Assembly: GCA_001586965.3 (NCBI GenBank)
Contig: LUCW03001681.1
Span: 1 to 43,698, forward strand
Origin: Sphaeroforma sirkka
Taxonomy: Eukaryota > Opisthokonta > Ichthyosporea > Ichthyophonida
Direction: 5' to 3'
Length of the DNA stretch: 43,698 bases
Part shown: positions 32,106-42,804 of the stretch, piece after piece
Position numbering within the stretch: position 1 is the first letter of the stretch
Layout of the letters: each line of letters opens with the position of its first letter
Made by a program: the position numbers and the translations under genes
The notes under the pieces: model-generated
Database searches by the model: none
The model's input: the letters and a program-made list of their open reading frames with translations, nothing else
What the model was told of the DNA's origin: nothing

Positions 32106-33211
32106 ATGCGCGGCTCTTATGCTGCGGTCTGGCTGCTATCTTTAGTATGGTTGCTTTTAAAAAAAAGGTTAAATTTTCGATCGAATTGACCAACGAAATT
32201 CGTGTAGTGATAAATTCTGCCCATTGAGGACAAAAATTCAGGTTCCAGTGGTAAAAAATAATAATTTGTTTTTGGTTTAGTACTCATAATACATAGAGGT
32301 GGCGCTTCATTATAAATTGAACTATGTTGGTACTGGTATCCGAGTCATCAGTCTGTCGCGTATGTCGGTAGACTTCTCTCGGCTGAGTGGCTTCGTGAAG
32401 AAATCACTGAGTAGCTGTTCTGATAGTATGTATTTAAGCTTGATGGTGTTGCTCAATGTGAGTTCCCTGATGTCGTAGATCGACATTTTTTGTATGGAGG
32501 GATTTCGTGATACGATTTCCCATCAGTATTGCTGACTTGTTGTCCTGTTCTATGGTGGTGGGTTCTACGAGCGGAATGCCGAATTTTGTGAAGAGATTCC
32601 TAGCCCATCCTACGTCTTTGGCTGTATCAGATTGTACTACGTATTCCACCTCTGGTGTAGACGTTGTTACTAGTCGTTGCAAGTTTGTTCCCCACATGAA
32701 TGGTGCACCTGCTAGAATGTCCACTCGCCCGGTGGTGGATCGTCTTGTTGTGTCATCGCTAGCAAAGCTACTGTCTGCACTCAGATAGGGAATACATGGT
32801 TCTTTGTTCGTGTATTCAAGTCCAAAGTCCTGAGTACCAGCGAGATACTTCAAACAGCGCTTGGCACCTCTGAAGTGGTGGTAGTGAGGTGCTATCAGAT
32901 AACGACTTAGGATCAAAACTCCAAAGCATATATCCACTCGTGTTTGATCTACAAGGTGTCGTAGATGACCCACTAGCTCGTTGTATTGTGTAATTGTTGG
33001 TATGTCTGAGCCTGCCGCCTTTCCGGGAGATATACATGTTTGTCTGTTACTTCATAGTCCGATTCTAAAAGTGGCACCCATGCTGGTTTACAGTCTATCA
33101 ACCTCCATTTCTGCAATATTTCTCTCAGGTATTGTTGTTGATGGAGTCGTACTCTTCCAGGGTGTATTTCCACTTGGCACTTAAGAAACCATAACTGTAG
33201 GCTCATATCAA

Positions 33212-33578
33212 CAGTGTTACTGAGAGACTACAGTAGTAGGCGTATTTCTATATACGTTAATAACACTTTACGTCGTCAGCCCGAGAGTAATTTGGGACTT
33301 GTTCTCAAATTAATATATGTATAGGCGGGTCAGCCCGAGAGAACGTAAGAGTAATTTGAGGCTTCTTCTCAGATTATTCTATTTATAGAATACCGGCCAC
33401 CGGCTAGCCGAGAGCCGAGGGCCCGAAGTCCGAGACTGAGTGTAGGAACAGAGAATATGATATATTTATTTCTAGAAAATATATTCGAGTGCTAAAGTGT
33501 TCTGAATAAGGTTTCTCATACCGATCATATGAGTTTTTACCCTGGCCAACGCAAGTGGTTGAACACTAGTACAAACAC
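33212..33578 (-). mobile_element. Probable solo LTR inside the copia fossil
   Basis: Reading on the minus strand it starts TGTTTGTACTAG and ends GTAACA, about 367 bp. It carries a TATA-like TCTATAAATAG and an AATAAATAT string, as LTRs do. It lies between the polymerase and RNase H parts of the copia fossil, so it was inserted into it. A target duplication is not clear. Confidence 0.5.
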
Positions 33579-34640
33579 CATCAGTAAATAACTGAGGATG
33601 AGATCATAAATAAATTCATACGAATGCACCATACTTTAGATACATTTGCATTTTATTTAAATTTACGCTAACAGTTCCATTCGCCTTTCATTGCGTCAGC
33701 CAGTTTTTGTCCATCGGTCTTAACTCTGGCATGCTGCAATTTTGTCATCTACGTGTACAATAATGAACCAAGGTCCACTATGTGTTTGTTTGATGAACAG
33801 TGCTCCATCCGATTGTGCTTGTTTATAACTGTGCTGTATAGCAAATCGATGGATAGCTTTAAATCAGTAGTGTCCGCTAGTCGGTAGACCGTATACGCAA
33901 CGGTCAACTCGACATACAACCTTTGTGTCTCCTTGCTTGTGCCTTTCGTACAGGTTTCTCTGAGACGGGTCCAATAAATGTTTGATGAGATCGTATCCTT
34001 GTGGCACTCGCATGTAGCTAGGGGTATCCATTTCTTGAGTGAGGTAGACCGAGGGTGTATCATATTGTCGAATGTCCATGTCATAGTGTGCCATTAGAGC
34101 TAGTCAGATTGTAAGTGTTTCCTTGGCTACTACTGGGGCATAGCTTTCATCGTAATCAACTCCCTGTTTTGCATTGAATGCTGCTACGTTCAGACGTGAT
34201 TTGAGTCGTGTGACTTGTCCTGAGTCATCCGTTTTTGCCTTGAAGACCCATCGAGGGGGGAATAATGATTTCTCTCGCGGTTTGTTCTCAACCAGAGTGA
34301 ATGCCTTGCGCTGTATCACCAGGATCCCCATCTCCGAACGTGCTGATTCCTCCCAATCGATTGCGTTTGGCATCTCATATATACCTTTGTATGTTTTCGG
34401 TTCCATTGCTGCAGTTGCTGAATTGACAGTGTGCGTATTGCTAGGAGTTCGTCTCTTACGGCGGCTATCGTGATATCAGTCGAAATTATTATCATCTATC
34501 TCGAGGTCCCGCAGTTTTCGAGAGACTTGGCGACCTTCTGCCGTTCTTCTTGCTATGGTTGGTACGAGAACATGCTGTGTTTTGGTTGTCGCTGCAGAAG
34601 CCTCCGACTCGACGGTATGTACTTCGCTCTCAGCAGGTTG

Positions 34641-34644
34641 TTAT
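34641..34644. repeat. Target-site duplication, left copy (TTAT)
   Basis: TTAT directly precedes the left LTR and directly follows the right one (42,805-42,808). Four bases is within the range of Ty3/gypsy integrases. Confidence 0.7.
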
Positions 34645-35241
34645 TGTAAACTTCGATGGAAATTACTAGGTTTCAAACTATATTAAACTAAAATACAATT
34701 TAGTCAGTTAGGATTTAGCAGTGGTAGCTTGTGTAAGAATGATCGGGACTGCCTCTTGTTAAGAGCCTAAATATCCTCGATCACACAGGGCGTACCTCTA
34801 GCTGTTCTTTATTGAATAGTTTTCACTAGGAGTACTAAGTGTTCATGACCACTTGCCTAATTTGTAAATAGACATAATAACGTAAGTCACGTTAATACAT
34901 TAGCTGATATAAATAAAGTTCCATCTGAAGAAAAGTTAAAAAAAAAAAAAAAGACTTATTGGATTTTGGAGATTGGCGGGAGGACCAAAATCTATAAGTA
35001 GTAGTTCGGAGATTATAAAATTTAGTTTATAATATCCTACATCTACTAATGTCTCAAATAGGTCCAAGTAGATGAGTCATACCAAATACTCAGGCTATTG
35101 GAGCCATCAAAGTGAATTTAGAACACTTTGGAAATATTGGAAAAAGAGCTTGTACTAAAGTATTTAAAATACAAATAAAAACCAATGTATTATCTCAATT
35201 GATCTTGATATTTTAGACTGACCGGAGGCCGTATTTCTACA
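34645..35241 (-). repeat. 3' LTR of the Ty3/gypsy element
   Basis: 597 bp, about 98% identical to the LTR at 42,206. An AATAAA signal lies on the minus strand near 34,810. A short polypurine-like tract (CTACTGGGGGCTA on the minus strand) lies just inside its inner border. Confidence 0.93.
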
Positions 35242-36121
35242 TAGCCCCCAGTAGCTTTTAGAACTACGAACGTACGTTAAGATACGATCTAGTTGGTAAA
35301 GCGAAAACCAAAGTAAAAAACGGTTTCGGTCATGACTTATCGAGTAAGTATGTGCCTATATGTACGAGTTCAAGACTCATGTTGTACTCTATGTCGTTTA
35401 TTATTTGGTCCAGTAACCATTTCCGATGTAGGCGCCTTACGTTTATTATTTGGTAAGGTAATAGCCAAAGGTTGTTCTTCATTAGTAAGTAAGTTTGAAC
35501 AATTTTCTGCACTGTTGGTAAGCAGATCAGAAAGTTTAGTCACGTAGGAAGTAGGTGGCAAATAGGGAATTTCAGATCCGTCAGGGTTTATAGTCATCTG
35601 AGGAAACCTTTTTCGTTTAATTTAGAACACTTTGGAAATATTGGAAAAAAGAGCTTGTACTAAAGTATTTAAAATACAAATAAAACCAATGTATTATCTC
35701 AATTGATCTTGATATTTTAGACTGACCGGAGGCCGTATTTCTACATAGCCCCAGTAGCTTTTAGAACTACGAACGTACGTTAAGATACGATCTAGTTGGT
35801 AAAGCGAAAACCAAAGTAAAAAAACGGTTTCGGTCATGACTTATCGAGTAAGTATGTGCCTATATGTACGAGTTCAAGACTCATGTTGTACTCTATGTCG
35901 TTTATTATTTGGTCCAGTAACCATTTCCGATGTAGGCGCCTTACGTTTATTATTTGGTAAGGTAATAGCCAAAGGTTGTTCTTCATTAGTAAGTAAGTTT
36001 GAACAATTTTCTGCACTGTTGGTAAGCAGATCAGAAAGTTTAGTCACGTAGGAAGTAGGTGGCAAATAGGGAATTTCAGATCCGTCAGGGTTTATAGTCA
36101 TCTGAGGAAACCTTTTCGTTT
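35115..36121 (-). repeat. 504-bp tandem duplication at the 3' end of the gypsy element
   Basis: 35,115-35,618 and 35,619-36,121 are nearly identical. Each copy spans about 127 bp of the LTR's U3 end, the polypurine-like tract and about 375 bp of the 3' internal region. The element therefore carries a partial LTR end internally, next to the complete one. Confidence 0.93.
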
Positions 36122-37420
36122 ATCTCGTGTGTTCTTATGTAAACGCTTATTCCATTTCTTATTAAAGATACGAAGAAAGTCGCGAGATTCACGAAATGCA
36201 TCGGAGGTTTAGCTACTGTCCCATCCATGAAACGGGTCTTGTAGTAAGTGTAACCGTCTTCGGATGTTTTATCAATTATATCTTTGACTTGTGACTCCAT
36301 AACTGGTATATCAGAATCAAATGAGCGAGCGAATGAGAGTTCGGAGGTAGGGATACGGTGAGTGCCTAGATTGGTTGCGCTAGTACCATCAATGTTATTC
36401 ACTTCGTAAGTATCACTCTTCTCATCATGGTAGGAAATAACAAAAGGTCCTATCGTCTTAGAAGAGAGTTCGGTAACGTTGGCGTTTCGATTTATAATGT
36501 TAACGTAATCGCCGACTTTGAACTGAACAATGTTCTTAGTGTTATTCCATCGGTCATACGCTTTAAGTAGGACGCGATTCTTGTGCTCGAGTAAACAGGG
36601 GTAAACAACGTTCTGCATATGCTCGATCTTTTGTAGCCACGGGGTAGCGTGTTTCTCGGGCGCAGTTTTATCAAACGTTGCTTGTAATTCACTATAGCGG
36701 CCAAAGAAATAGTGAAACGGGAGTGTTCCAGTTTGAGGATTCATGCAGTTATTCATTTGAGTCTGAACCCATTTCAAATGATAAGGCCACATATCCTCAA
36801 CGTCGTCTAGTGCGGTACGCAAGAGTTTCTTAAGTTCTCTATGACGTGTCTCATTTGCACCCTGCGTTTGAGGTTTGTAAGGAACACCACGCCTATAGGT
36901 CATGCCTGATACGAGTATAAGTGCCTCCATTACGTCGGTACAAAACTCACTACCGTTATCAGAACATAGTACTCGGGGAAACCGAAGTCATTAAAGACGT
37001 GATAGCATAATTCTGCCACTGTTTGTGGACGTTTGTTCGGTATTGCATAAAGCAAGTTATAGCCCGAAGCCACACATAAGAAATGACAGATATATACATC
37101 GTCAGTATGCTTGGATCGCGGGAGTTTAACCAAATCGACTATGACTCGGCGCATCGGTTGGTCTTCTGTCACACTTTTTAGGGGTGCCCAACCGTATCGC
37201 TTGATCTGGTTCTTTTCACAATCAGTACAGCGTCGGTATACTTCACGTATGGTTTCTTTCAGCGCCGGGTGATCAAGCCCTGCACGAATAGCCATTTTAT
37301 AAGTATGCTCATATGCTCGATGCGTTAAATTATGTATAATTTTAACTCTACTTTCGAGCTCCTCTAAGTCAGTCAGATTCTGCGTAACGCTGGCTGGATG
37401 AACCATAGTCCTGTTGGAAA
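36120..37420 (-). mobile_element. Gypsy element: integrase region
   Basis: A zinc-binding H-H-C-C segment (HNLTHRAYEHTYK, RRCTDCEK), the catalytic core (VIVDLVKLP, YKPQTQGANETRHRELK) and a GPF motif (SKTIGPFVIS) are seen. The tail (VKDIIDKTSEDGYTYYKTRF) resembles a chromodomain, which some Ty3 elements use to target chromatin. That last call is tentative. Confidence 0.8.
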
Positions 37421-37879
37421 GGGCAACCTCAGTATCAGGAGGGGTAGAGTCCTGAGATACATAATTGACAACATTGGATTGTTGAAGTATCTTCTTCAGT
37501 TGTTTCGCAACTCCTGGCTGTTCTTTAAGCAGCGCTTTAAGTAGTTGAGTGCGAGCTTCAGGTTCTCTTAGAGTTTTGAGTCTTTGATCCATGGCCTTAG
37601 CTAGTTCCATGTTTTTACGATCTAATGCCGTTTCAATCGGCATTACCTCGACTGCAATCTTGTTGGGTGCATGTGTTGTACGAGTCTTGAGCTTTTGTTC
37701 AAACTCTTTAGACTCCTCTAGTTTAGCTAAGAATTCGGTTGAGGGTTTCCACTTAGTGGTACCTGCAGGACCGATGCGACAAACAATGGTGTGTTTCCAA
37801 GGCGTCTTCTTAATAGAATAGGATCCCTGATACAAGAACGTGTCGGTTTCACGGTCGACATAAATAGGTTCGTCTTGAA

Positions 37880-38140
37880 TCATATTAATTAAATCACGTA
37901 TCCATGGGTCGGAGTTACGTAAGGGACAACACAGCGTAATGGTAGATTTAGTAATATTAACATAATTTAACAACTGTGCGATAAGTTGACAAGGTGGGTT
38001 AGCCCACGCATTATGCTTTGATAAGTCAAGCTGAAATGCATCACCTTTAGGATGAGTCAACGACCTATATTCAGAAACCTGTTTGTTATGTTCTGCGGCG
38101 AACATATCAACAGTAAATGGACCCCATCGTGATTGAGCGA
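37880..38140 (-). mobile_element. Gypsy element: Dam-methylase-like domain between RNase H and integrase
   Basis: The segment RWGPFTVDMFAAEHNKQ, then GDAFQLDLSKHNAWANPP, CQLI and TLCCPLRNSDPWI resembles the adenine-methyltransferase-like domain that follows RNase H in DIRS-type elements. The NPP string sits where the aminomethylase (D/N)PPY motif would be. Whether it has any activity is unknown. Confidence 0.6.
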
Positions 38141-38209
38141 GGTTAAACCATTTCTTATTTAGCATCCAATCGGTTGCTAATAACTCTTTGACTGTTTTCT
38201 GGTAGTCGG

Positions 38210-39560
38210 GCACAAGTCGAGAGAGCATGTCAGGAAGATGGTTATGTATTCCTGGAATGTGTGTTATATTAAAAGCGAACTTGGCAATAATGTCATGCCA
38301 GCGGCTCACCAACTGTGAATCAGGGTTCATATCTTTTAAGTATGTTAAAGACTTTTGATCACAGGCGACAGTAAAGTAACTTCCATAAAGGTAGTCTTTA
38401 AACTGTCTTAGCGCAGTAACTATAGCAAGGAGCTCTTGTTTAACGGTAGGGTAATTCCGTTGACTCTTATTATAACTCTTGCTAAAGAATTGTATGTAGC
38501 GCGGTTTACCATTTATCGTTTGGTAAAGCACTCCACCTACCGCTCGATCTGAAGCGTCGGTTGCTACTTGGAATGGGACACCATCCACAGGGTACTGCAT
38601 GATGGGTGCGTCCATTACTTTACTTTTGACTAGTTTAAATGCATCATCACATTCTTTTTAGTCCAAAGCTTTCCCAAAGGTCCTTTGTGCAGCCGTAGGT
38701 GACTGAAAGGCTTTAAGTAATGAGAAAGATGCGGTACCGAATCCGAGAAGAAGTTAACAAACCCACACACAGAGTTCACATCTCTTCCAGTAATTGGTGT
38801 TGATAAATCCAACAAAACTGTTTCTTGTCAGGATCAATTTCTACCCCTGCTGCAGATACTTTGTAGCCAAGTAAGTGTATAGTATCTTTAGCAAAAGAAC
38901 ACTTGTCTTCGTTAATCTTAAGTTTAGCATGATTAAGTCGCTTTAAGACTTCTTTAACGAGTTTAGCATGTTCATGTGCTGTCTTTGTAAAGATAACTAT
39001 ATCATCTAAATAGACTGATACGTTATACGACAGGTCCGCAAATAGTTCCATCATAACTTGTTGGAAGAAAGAAGGTAACATGTGTAAGCCTTCAGGTGCA
39101 CCTTTAAACTAGTACTTCTTACCTTGCCAAGTAAAGGAAAAGTATTTCCTATGAGGCTCATATATCTGTAGTTGATGGAATGCAGCTTTTAAGTCTATCT
39201 TGGAAAGATAGTCGCACCTCCATTTTGCGTAGTATCTCGCTTATCTTAGGTAAGGGAAAACTATGTTGCGGAATTAGTTTGTTGATTGGCGACAGGTCTA
39301 GTACTACTCTTGTTTTACTAAACGTTCCATCAGATTTATATTGATCGACCGCTAAGAGAGCTAAGTTAACTGGGGTTGCATCATAATTGATTTCAATTAG
39401 GCCCTGTTTTAACCAATCTTCGATTTGGGTTTTGACAACGTCTTTGTGTCTCCAACTCACGTAGTTATGTGATGGACACTTTAACTTAGAGAAGTCGACG
39501 TTTGTTAAGTCAAGTCTAACGTACCCATTAGAGAACTTAAACATACACCAGTCAGTTATT
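38210..39560 (-). mobile_element. Gypsy element: reverse transcriptase and RNase H region
   Basis: Reverse transcriptase shows VVLDLSPINKLIPQHSFPLP and the catalytic YLDDIVIF. RNase H shows ATDASDRAVGGVLYQ, KQELLAIVTAL and ACDQKSLTYL. Typical Ty3/gypsy spacing. Confidence 0.9.
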
Positions 39561-39699
39561 GCAATCTTCCTGTTTTGTATAATTAACTTCATAATTATAT
39601 CGGTGAAGTGCGGAATCATATCCTTTGCTTCACCTTCCGGAGGTTTAGGTATCTTTAACATATTATCATCTGACTGATCTTTATTCGGGTCCAGCCCAT

Positions 39700-40200
39700 T
39701 AGGCAGACCAGTGAGTGTTATACCTAAACTGAGAAGATCAGTCATACCTATAATTAAATCGTATTTCTGAGACATGTCAGTAACGATTAGGTGAGTCTTC
39801 ACTTCTCTTCTATCTGACAGCATTATGTGTGTATAGTCAATGGCTTGTTCTGCAAGTAGTAACTTTGCCATTTCCCAAGATTAAATCAGTTGTTTCGTTA
39901 TGGATAGCCATATCTGTAGCGTAGGCTACTCGGCATGAGATAGCAGAGACTTCAGCCCCTGGATCAAATAGTGCCATAACTTTTTCTCCATTTACGAAAA
40001 CTGTTTGAAAGATACGTTCATCTCCTTTGGTATAGATTTTATTGAACATTTTCTCATAATCTTGCTCTAGTGCGCACATATGGTACTGTCAGTGCTTAAC
40101 TTGGACGTCTGGTAAGTCCTTGCAATCCTCTTTGTGCCAACCGTTAGTACCCTTGCAAGTAGCACACTCTTTCATATAGTGTCCAAAATCTGGCTTGCCT
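39700..40200 (-). mobile_element. Gypsy element: zinc-knuckle-like and protease region
   Basis: A C-C-H-C segment (CATCKGTNGWHKEDC) is followed by a retropepsin-like stretch (KVMALFDPGAEVSAIS ... YDLIIGMTDLLSLGI). This order, nucleocapsid then protease, is that of gag-pol. Confidence 0.75.
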
Positions 40201-40249
40201 GGTGCAAACTTAACAGGGTCGTGTCTACCATTCCACTTGCCATTACGTT

Positions 40250-42126
40250 TTGTGAGGTTGTAACCACACTTCTTTCAAGGCGCTCTCACCTTCTTATCAC
40301 CTTTCGGTTCGGTAGAAGTAGAGCCAGTACTCCCTCCAGTAGTAGTGCGAGGTTTCTTAGTACTACGCGCAGTATTAGTCTCTACTGCGTTTCGCTTAGT
40401 GGGCTGGGTGTAGCTCGTGGTACTAAGTACTCTAGTAGAGGAATTGGTATGCTTGTGTACTATCTTCTCAAAGACAGACCAAGGCATAGATCGCAAATCA
40501 CCATAGGCGATGATGTCATCATTGACTTTCTTAAAAAGGTTAGCTCCCAGAGTCTCCATCATCTGACAAATTAATAAATATTCGCCAGTATAGGTACGAC
40601 CACCCATCCGAGTATTCATATGTGTCATATGAGCTAGAGCACCTCGAATAGTGGTATCGTTCGCAAAGAACTTGCGAGACTCTAGAGAAGTTCACGGTCA
40701 CGTGCATCTTCAAAAAAAGGTGTTAAGTATATTATCACGCAACTGGTGCCAGGGTAGGCTTTTCCAGTTGGGCTCATGAGCCTTCAAGATAGTTCGCCAT
40801 TCACCTGGCTCACAGAAATGAATAAAGGCATTCATCATCTGCTTATCCCTAAGGCTGGCAGACTCCTTAAGTTGGTCGAAGGCCTTCAGTGTCTCCACTG
40901 TACTCTCATTAGTAGAGAAATCGACCTCAGCCTGCGCGTTACCTAGCTGCTTTATAAAGCTTGGTTCTAAGTGTTCACGAGGCTCATGCTCAGTGCTACG
41001 GGCTGCTAGTGCCAAGATGGTGTCTATTTCCTTTCTCTTGTTATCGATTAGATAGCGAATGTTATCCGCTTTCCTATCGTCAAGGTCAGAGTCATTCAAT
41101 AGACGGTCCTCAAGGACTTGCATACCAGAGCGTAATAGCCTGAGATGAGTATGTCTGGTTCTCACTTCCTCATCCTCAGGATTAGAGCGGGAACTCTCTA
41201 ACGAGGTACTGGTGTAGCGATTGCCAAAATCGTGATTACCAGGGTTAGTTGGCAAATGAGGGTCGATATTACGAGGATGGTAAGCCTCATCGAGTTCCAT
41301 ACGATCATATCCTCTGACAGGGTTAGGTTTGTCAAGAGGATGGTCGATGGTAGCATCAGAGCTATAGAGATTAAATTTTGAAATATATCTCTCTCGCCAG
41401 TGGTAATTGGCTTAGTGGTAAACATACTGGCTGGTAAACCAGTAGGTCTCGGGTTCGAAACCCGGCCCGAATTTTTTTTTCTTCTTCGGTATAGGAAGAA
41501 TATCAGCCAAGTGGGACACGATAGAGGGTCCACAACTGCTGCTGCCGCTAGCTCCTTCAAGAGCGCTTCAGTGCGGTTCAATTGGCGTCGAGATTGAGAG
41601 GATCCAACCACTCGTTGTCGAGTTATGGCGTCCTCAGCTTCGGCCCCAAGATTTGAGCTGAATGGAATGGCTTCTCCATCGATGGCGAAACCGAAATTTT
41701 CGGACAGGTCCAATACTTCCTTTTCACGCCGGATTTGTGCTGGAGTGTCCTTTAGATGTGGAGTTATAATGCCCCCGACATTCGTATCCACGAATTTTCC
41801 AGCCTTTCGACGTTTATCCCCAACATTTGACGGCACGTGGTCAGGGGGCAAGCTGGGGTCCTGAGCTTCACTCCTAGGTGATACACGGACGCTGGCGAGC
41901 CTTTCCGCGGTAGTAGATACCTCTTCTTCCAAGGCTTTAGGATCCGACGAGTCATCCTCAGAATAATCCTCTGTACCAACCTCAGAATTTGCTTCCCCAA
42001 CAGTATCCTCGGCAGGCTCAACTCCAGACAGGCTAGGTGTTTCCCACAGGGACCTCAGGAACCTCGGCAGGCTTAGCAGGCTTAGAGCTAGCGGCTCCCC
42101 TTGCCTTTAGAAGTACCCTTAGCCAT
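40250..42126 (-). mobile_element. Gypsy element: gag region
   Basis: Begins at an ATG about 80 bp inside the 5' LTR (MAKGTSKGKG). It continues through acidic and polar sequence to a capsid-like helical part (MELDEAYHPRN, LKAFDQLKESASLRDKQ) and a basic linker. It contains the tRNA-like insert at 41,401. Broken. Confidence 0.7.
41401..41480 (+). other. tRNA-like RNA polymerase III unit (tRNA pseudogene or SINE head)
   Basis: A perfect A box (TGGCTTAGTGG, 41,408-41,418) and B box (GGTTCGAAACC, 41,452-41,462) are correctly spaced. An anticodon-like hairpin ACTGG-loop-CCAGT lies between them, and a run of nine T (41,472-41,480) follows as a pol III terminator. The T arm pairs well. The acceptor stem does not pair and the anticodon loop appears to have eight bases, so it is not a standard tRNA. 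It lies opposite to the gag reading direction. Confidence 0.65.
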
Positions 42127-42205
42127 AGTATTTGCTGGATAGTAAATCGATGTCAGACAGTCTAGAAGCAGTACACTACTGTAACTACTAAATAACTGAA
42201 AAATA

Positions 42206-42804
42206 TGTAAACTTCGATGGAAATTACTAGGTTTCAAACTATATTAAACTAAAATACAATTTAGTCAGTTAGGATTTAGCAGTGGTAGCTTGTGTAAGAA
42301 TGATCGGGACCGCCTCTTGTTAAGAGCCTAAATATCCTCGATCACACAGGGCGTACCTCTAGCTGTTCTTTATTGAATAGTTTTCACTAGAAGTACTAAG
42401 TGTTCATGACCACTTTGCCTAATTTGTAAATAGACATAATAACGTAAGTCACGTTAATACATTAGCTGATATAAATAAAGTTCCATCTGAAGAAAAGTTA
42501 AAAAAAGAAAAAAGACTTATTGGATTTTGAGATTGGCGGGAGGACCAAAATCTATAAGTAGTAGTTCGGAGATTATAAAATTTAGTTTATAATATCCTAC
42601 ATCTCTACTAATGTCTCAAATAGGTCCAAGTAGATGAGTCATACCAAATACTCAGGCTATTGGAGCCATCAAAGTGAATTTAGAACACTTTGGAAATATT
42701 GGAAAAAGAGCTTTGTACTAAATTATTTAAAATACAAATAAAACCAATGTATTATCTCAATTGATCTTGATATTTTAGATCTGGCCGGAGGCCGTATTTC
42801 TACA
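42206..42804 (-). repeat. 5' LTR of the Ty3/gypsy element
   Basis: 599 bp, partner of the LTR at 34,645. The primer-binding site expected next to it (starting TATTTTTCAG on the minus strand) does not match the usual initiator-Met pattern and was not assigned. Confidence 0.93.

Larger units (their letters stand above)
32434..34644 (-). mobile_element. Ty1/copia retrotransposon fossil, 3' part (reverse transcriptase and RNase H)
   Basis: On the minus strand the segment carries, in order, copia-type reverse transcriptase (PPRWVFKAKTDDSG, DYDESYAPVV, YGLPTSG), the connection region (QQQYLREILQKWRLIDCKP) and RNase H (LSADSSFASDDTTRRSTTGR, QDNKSAILMGN). It is interrupted by several breaks, by a solo LTR, and by the Ty3/gypsy element at its right end. 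Its own 3' LTR was not recognised. Old. Confidence 0.88.
34645..42804 (-). mobile_element. Ty3/gypsy LTR retrotransposon, both LTRs present, coding region broken
   Basis: An 8.16-kb element with terminal LTRs of 597 and 599 bp (TGTAAAC...CTACA on the plus strand) and a TTAT target duplication. Minus-strand order is gag with a zinc-knuckle-like C-C-H-C, protease, reverse transcriptase (YLDDIVIF), RNase H, a Dam-like domain, then integrase with its zinc finger, core and GPF motif. RNase H before integrase marks the Ty3 order. The LTRs differ at about ten sites, so the insertion is young, yet the coding region has at least half a dozen breaks. It splits an older copia element. Confidence 0.93.

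Noticed and set aside
32330-32350. TGGTATCCGAG, resembling an initiator-tRNA primer-binding site on the plus strand
   Set aside because: No complete LTR border precedes it and no plus-strand element follows. It lies beside the RNase H end of a minus-strand element.
41401-41480. Calling the tRNA-like unit a functional tRNA-Thr(GGT)
   Set aside because: The acceptor stem does not pair and the anticodon loop is irregular, so only the pol III features are supported.
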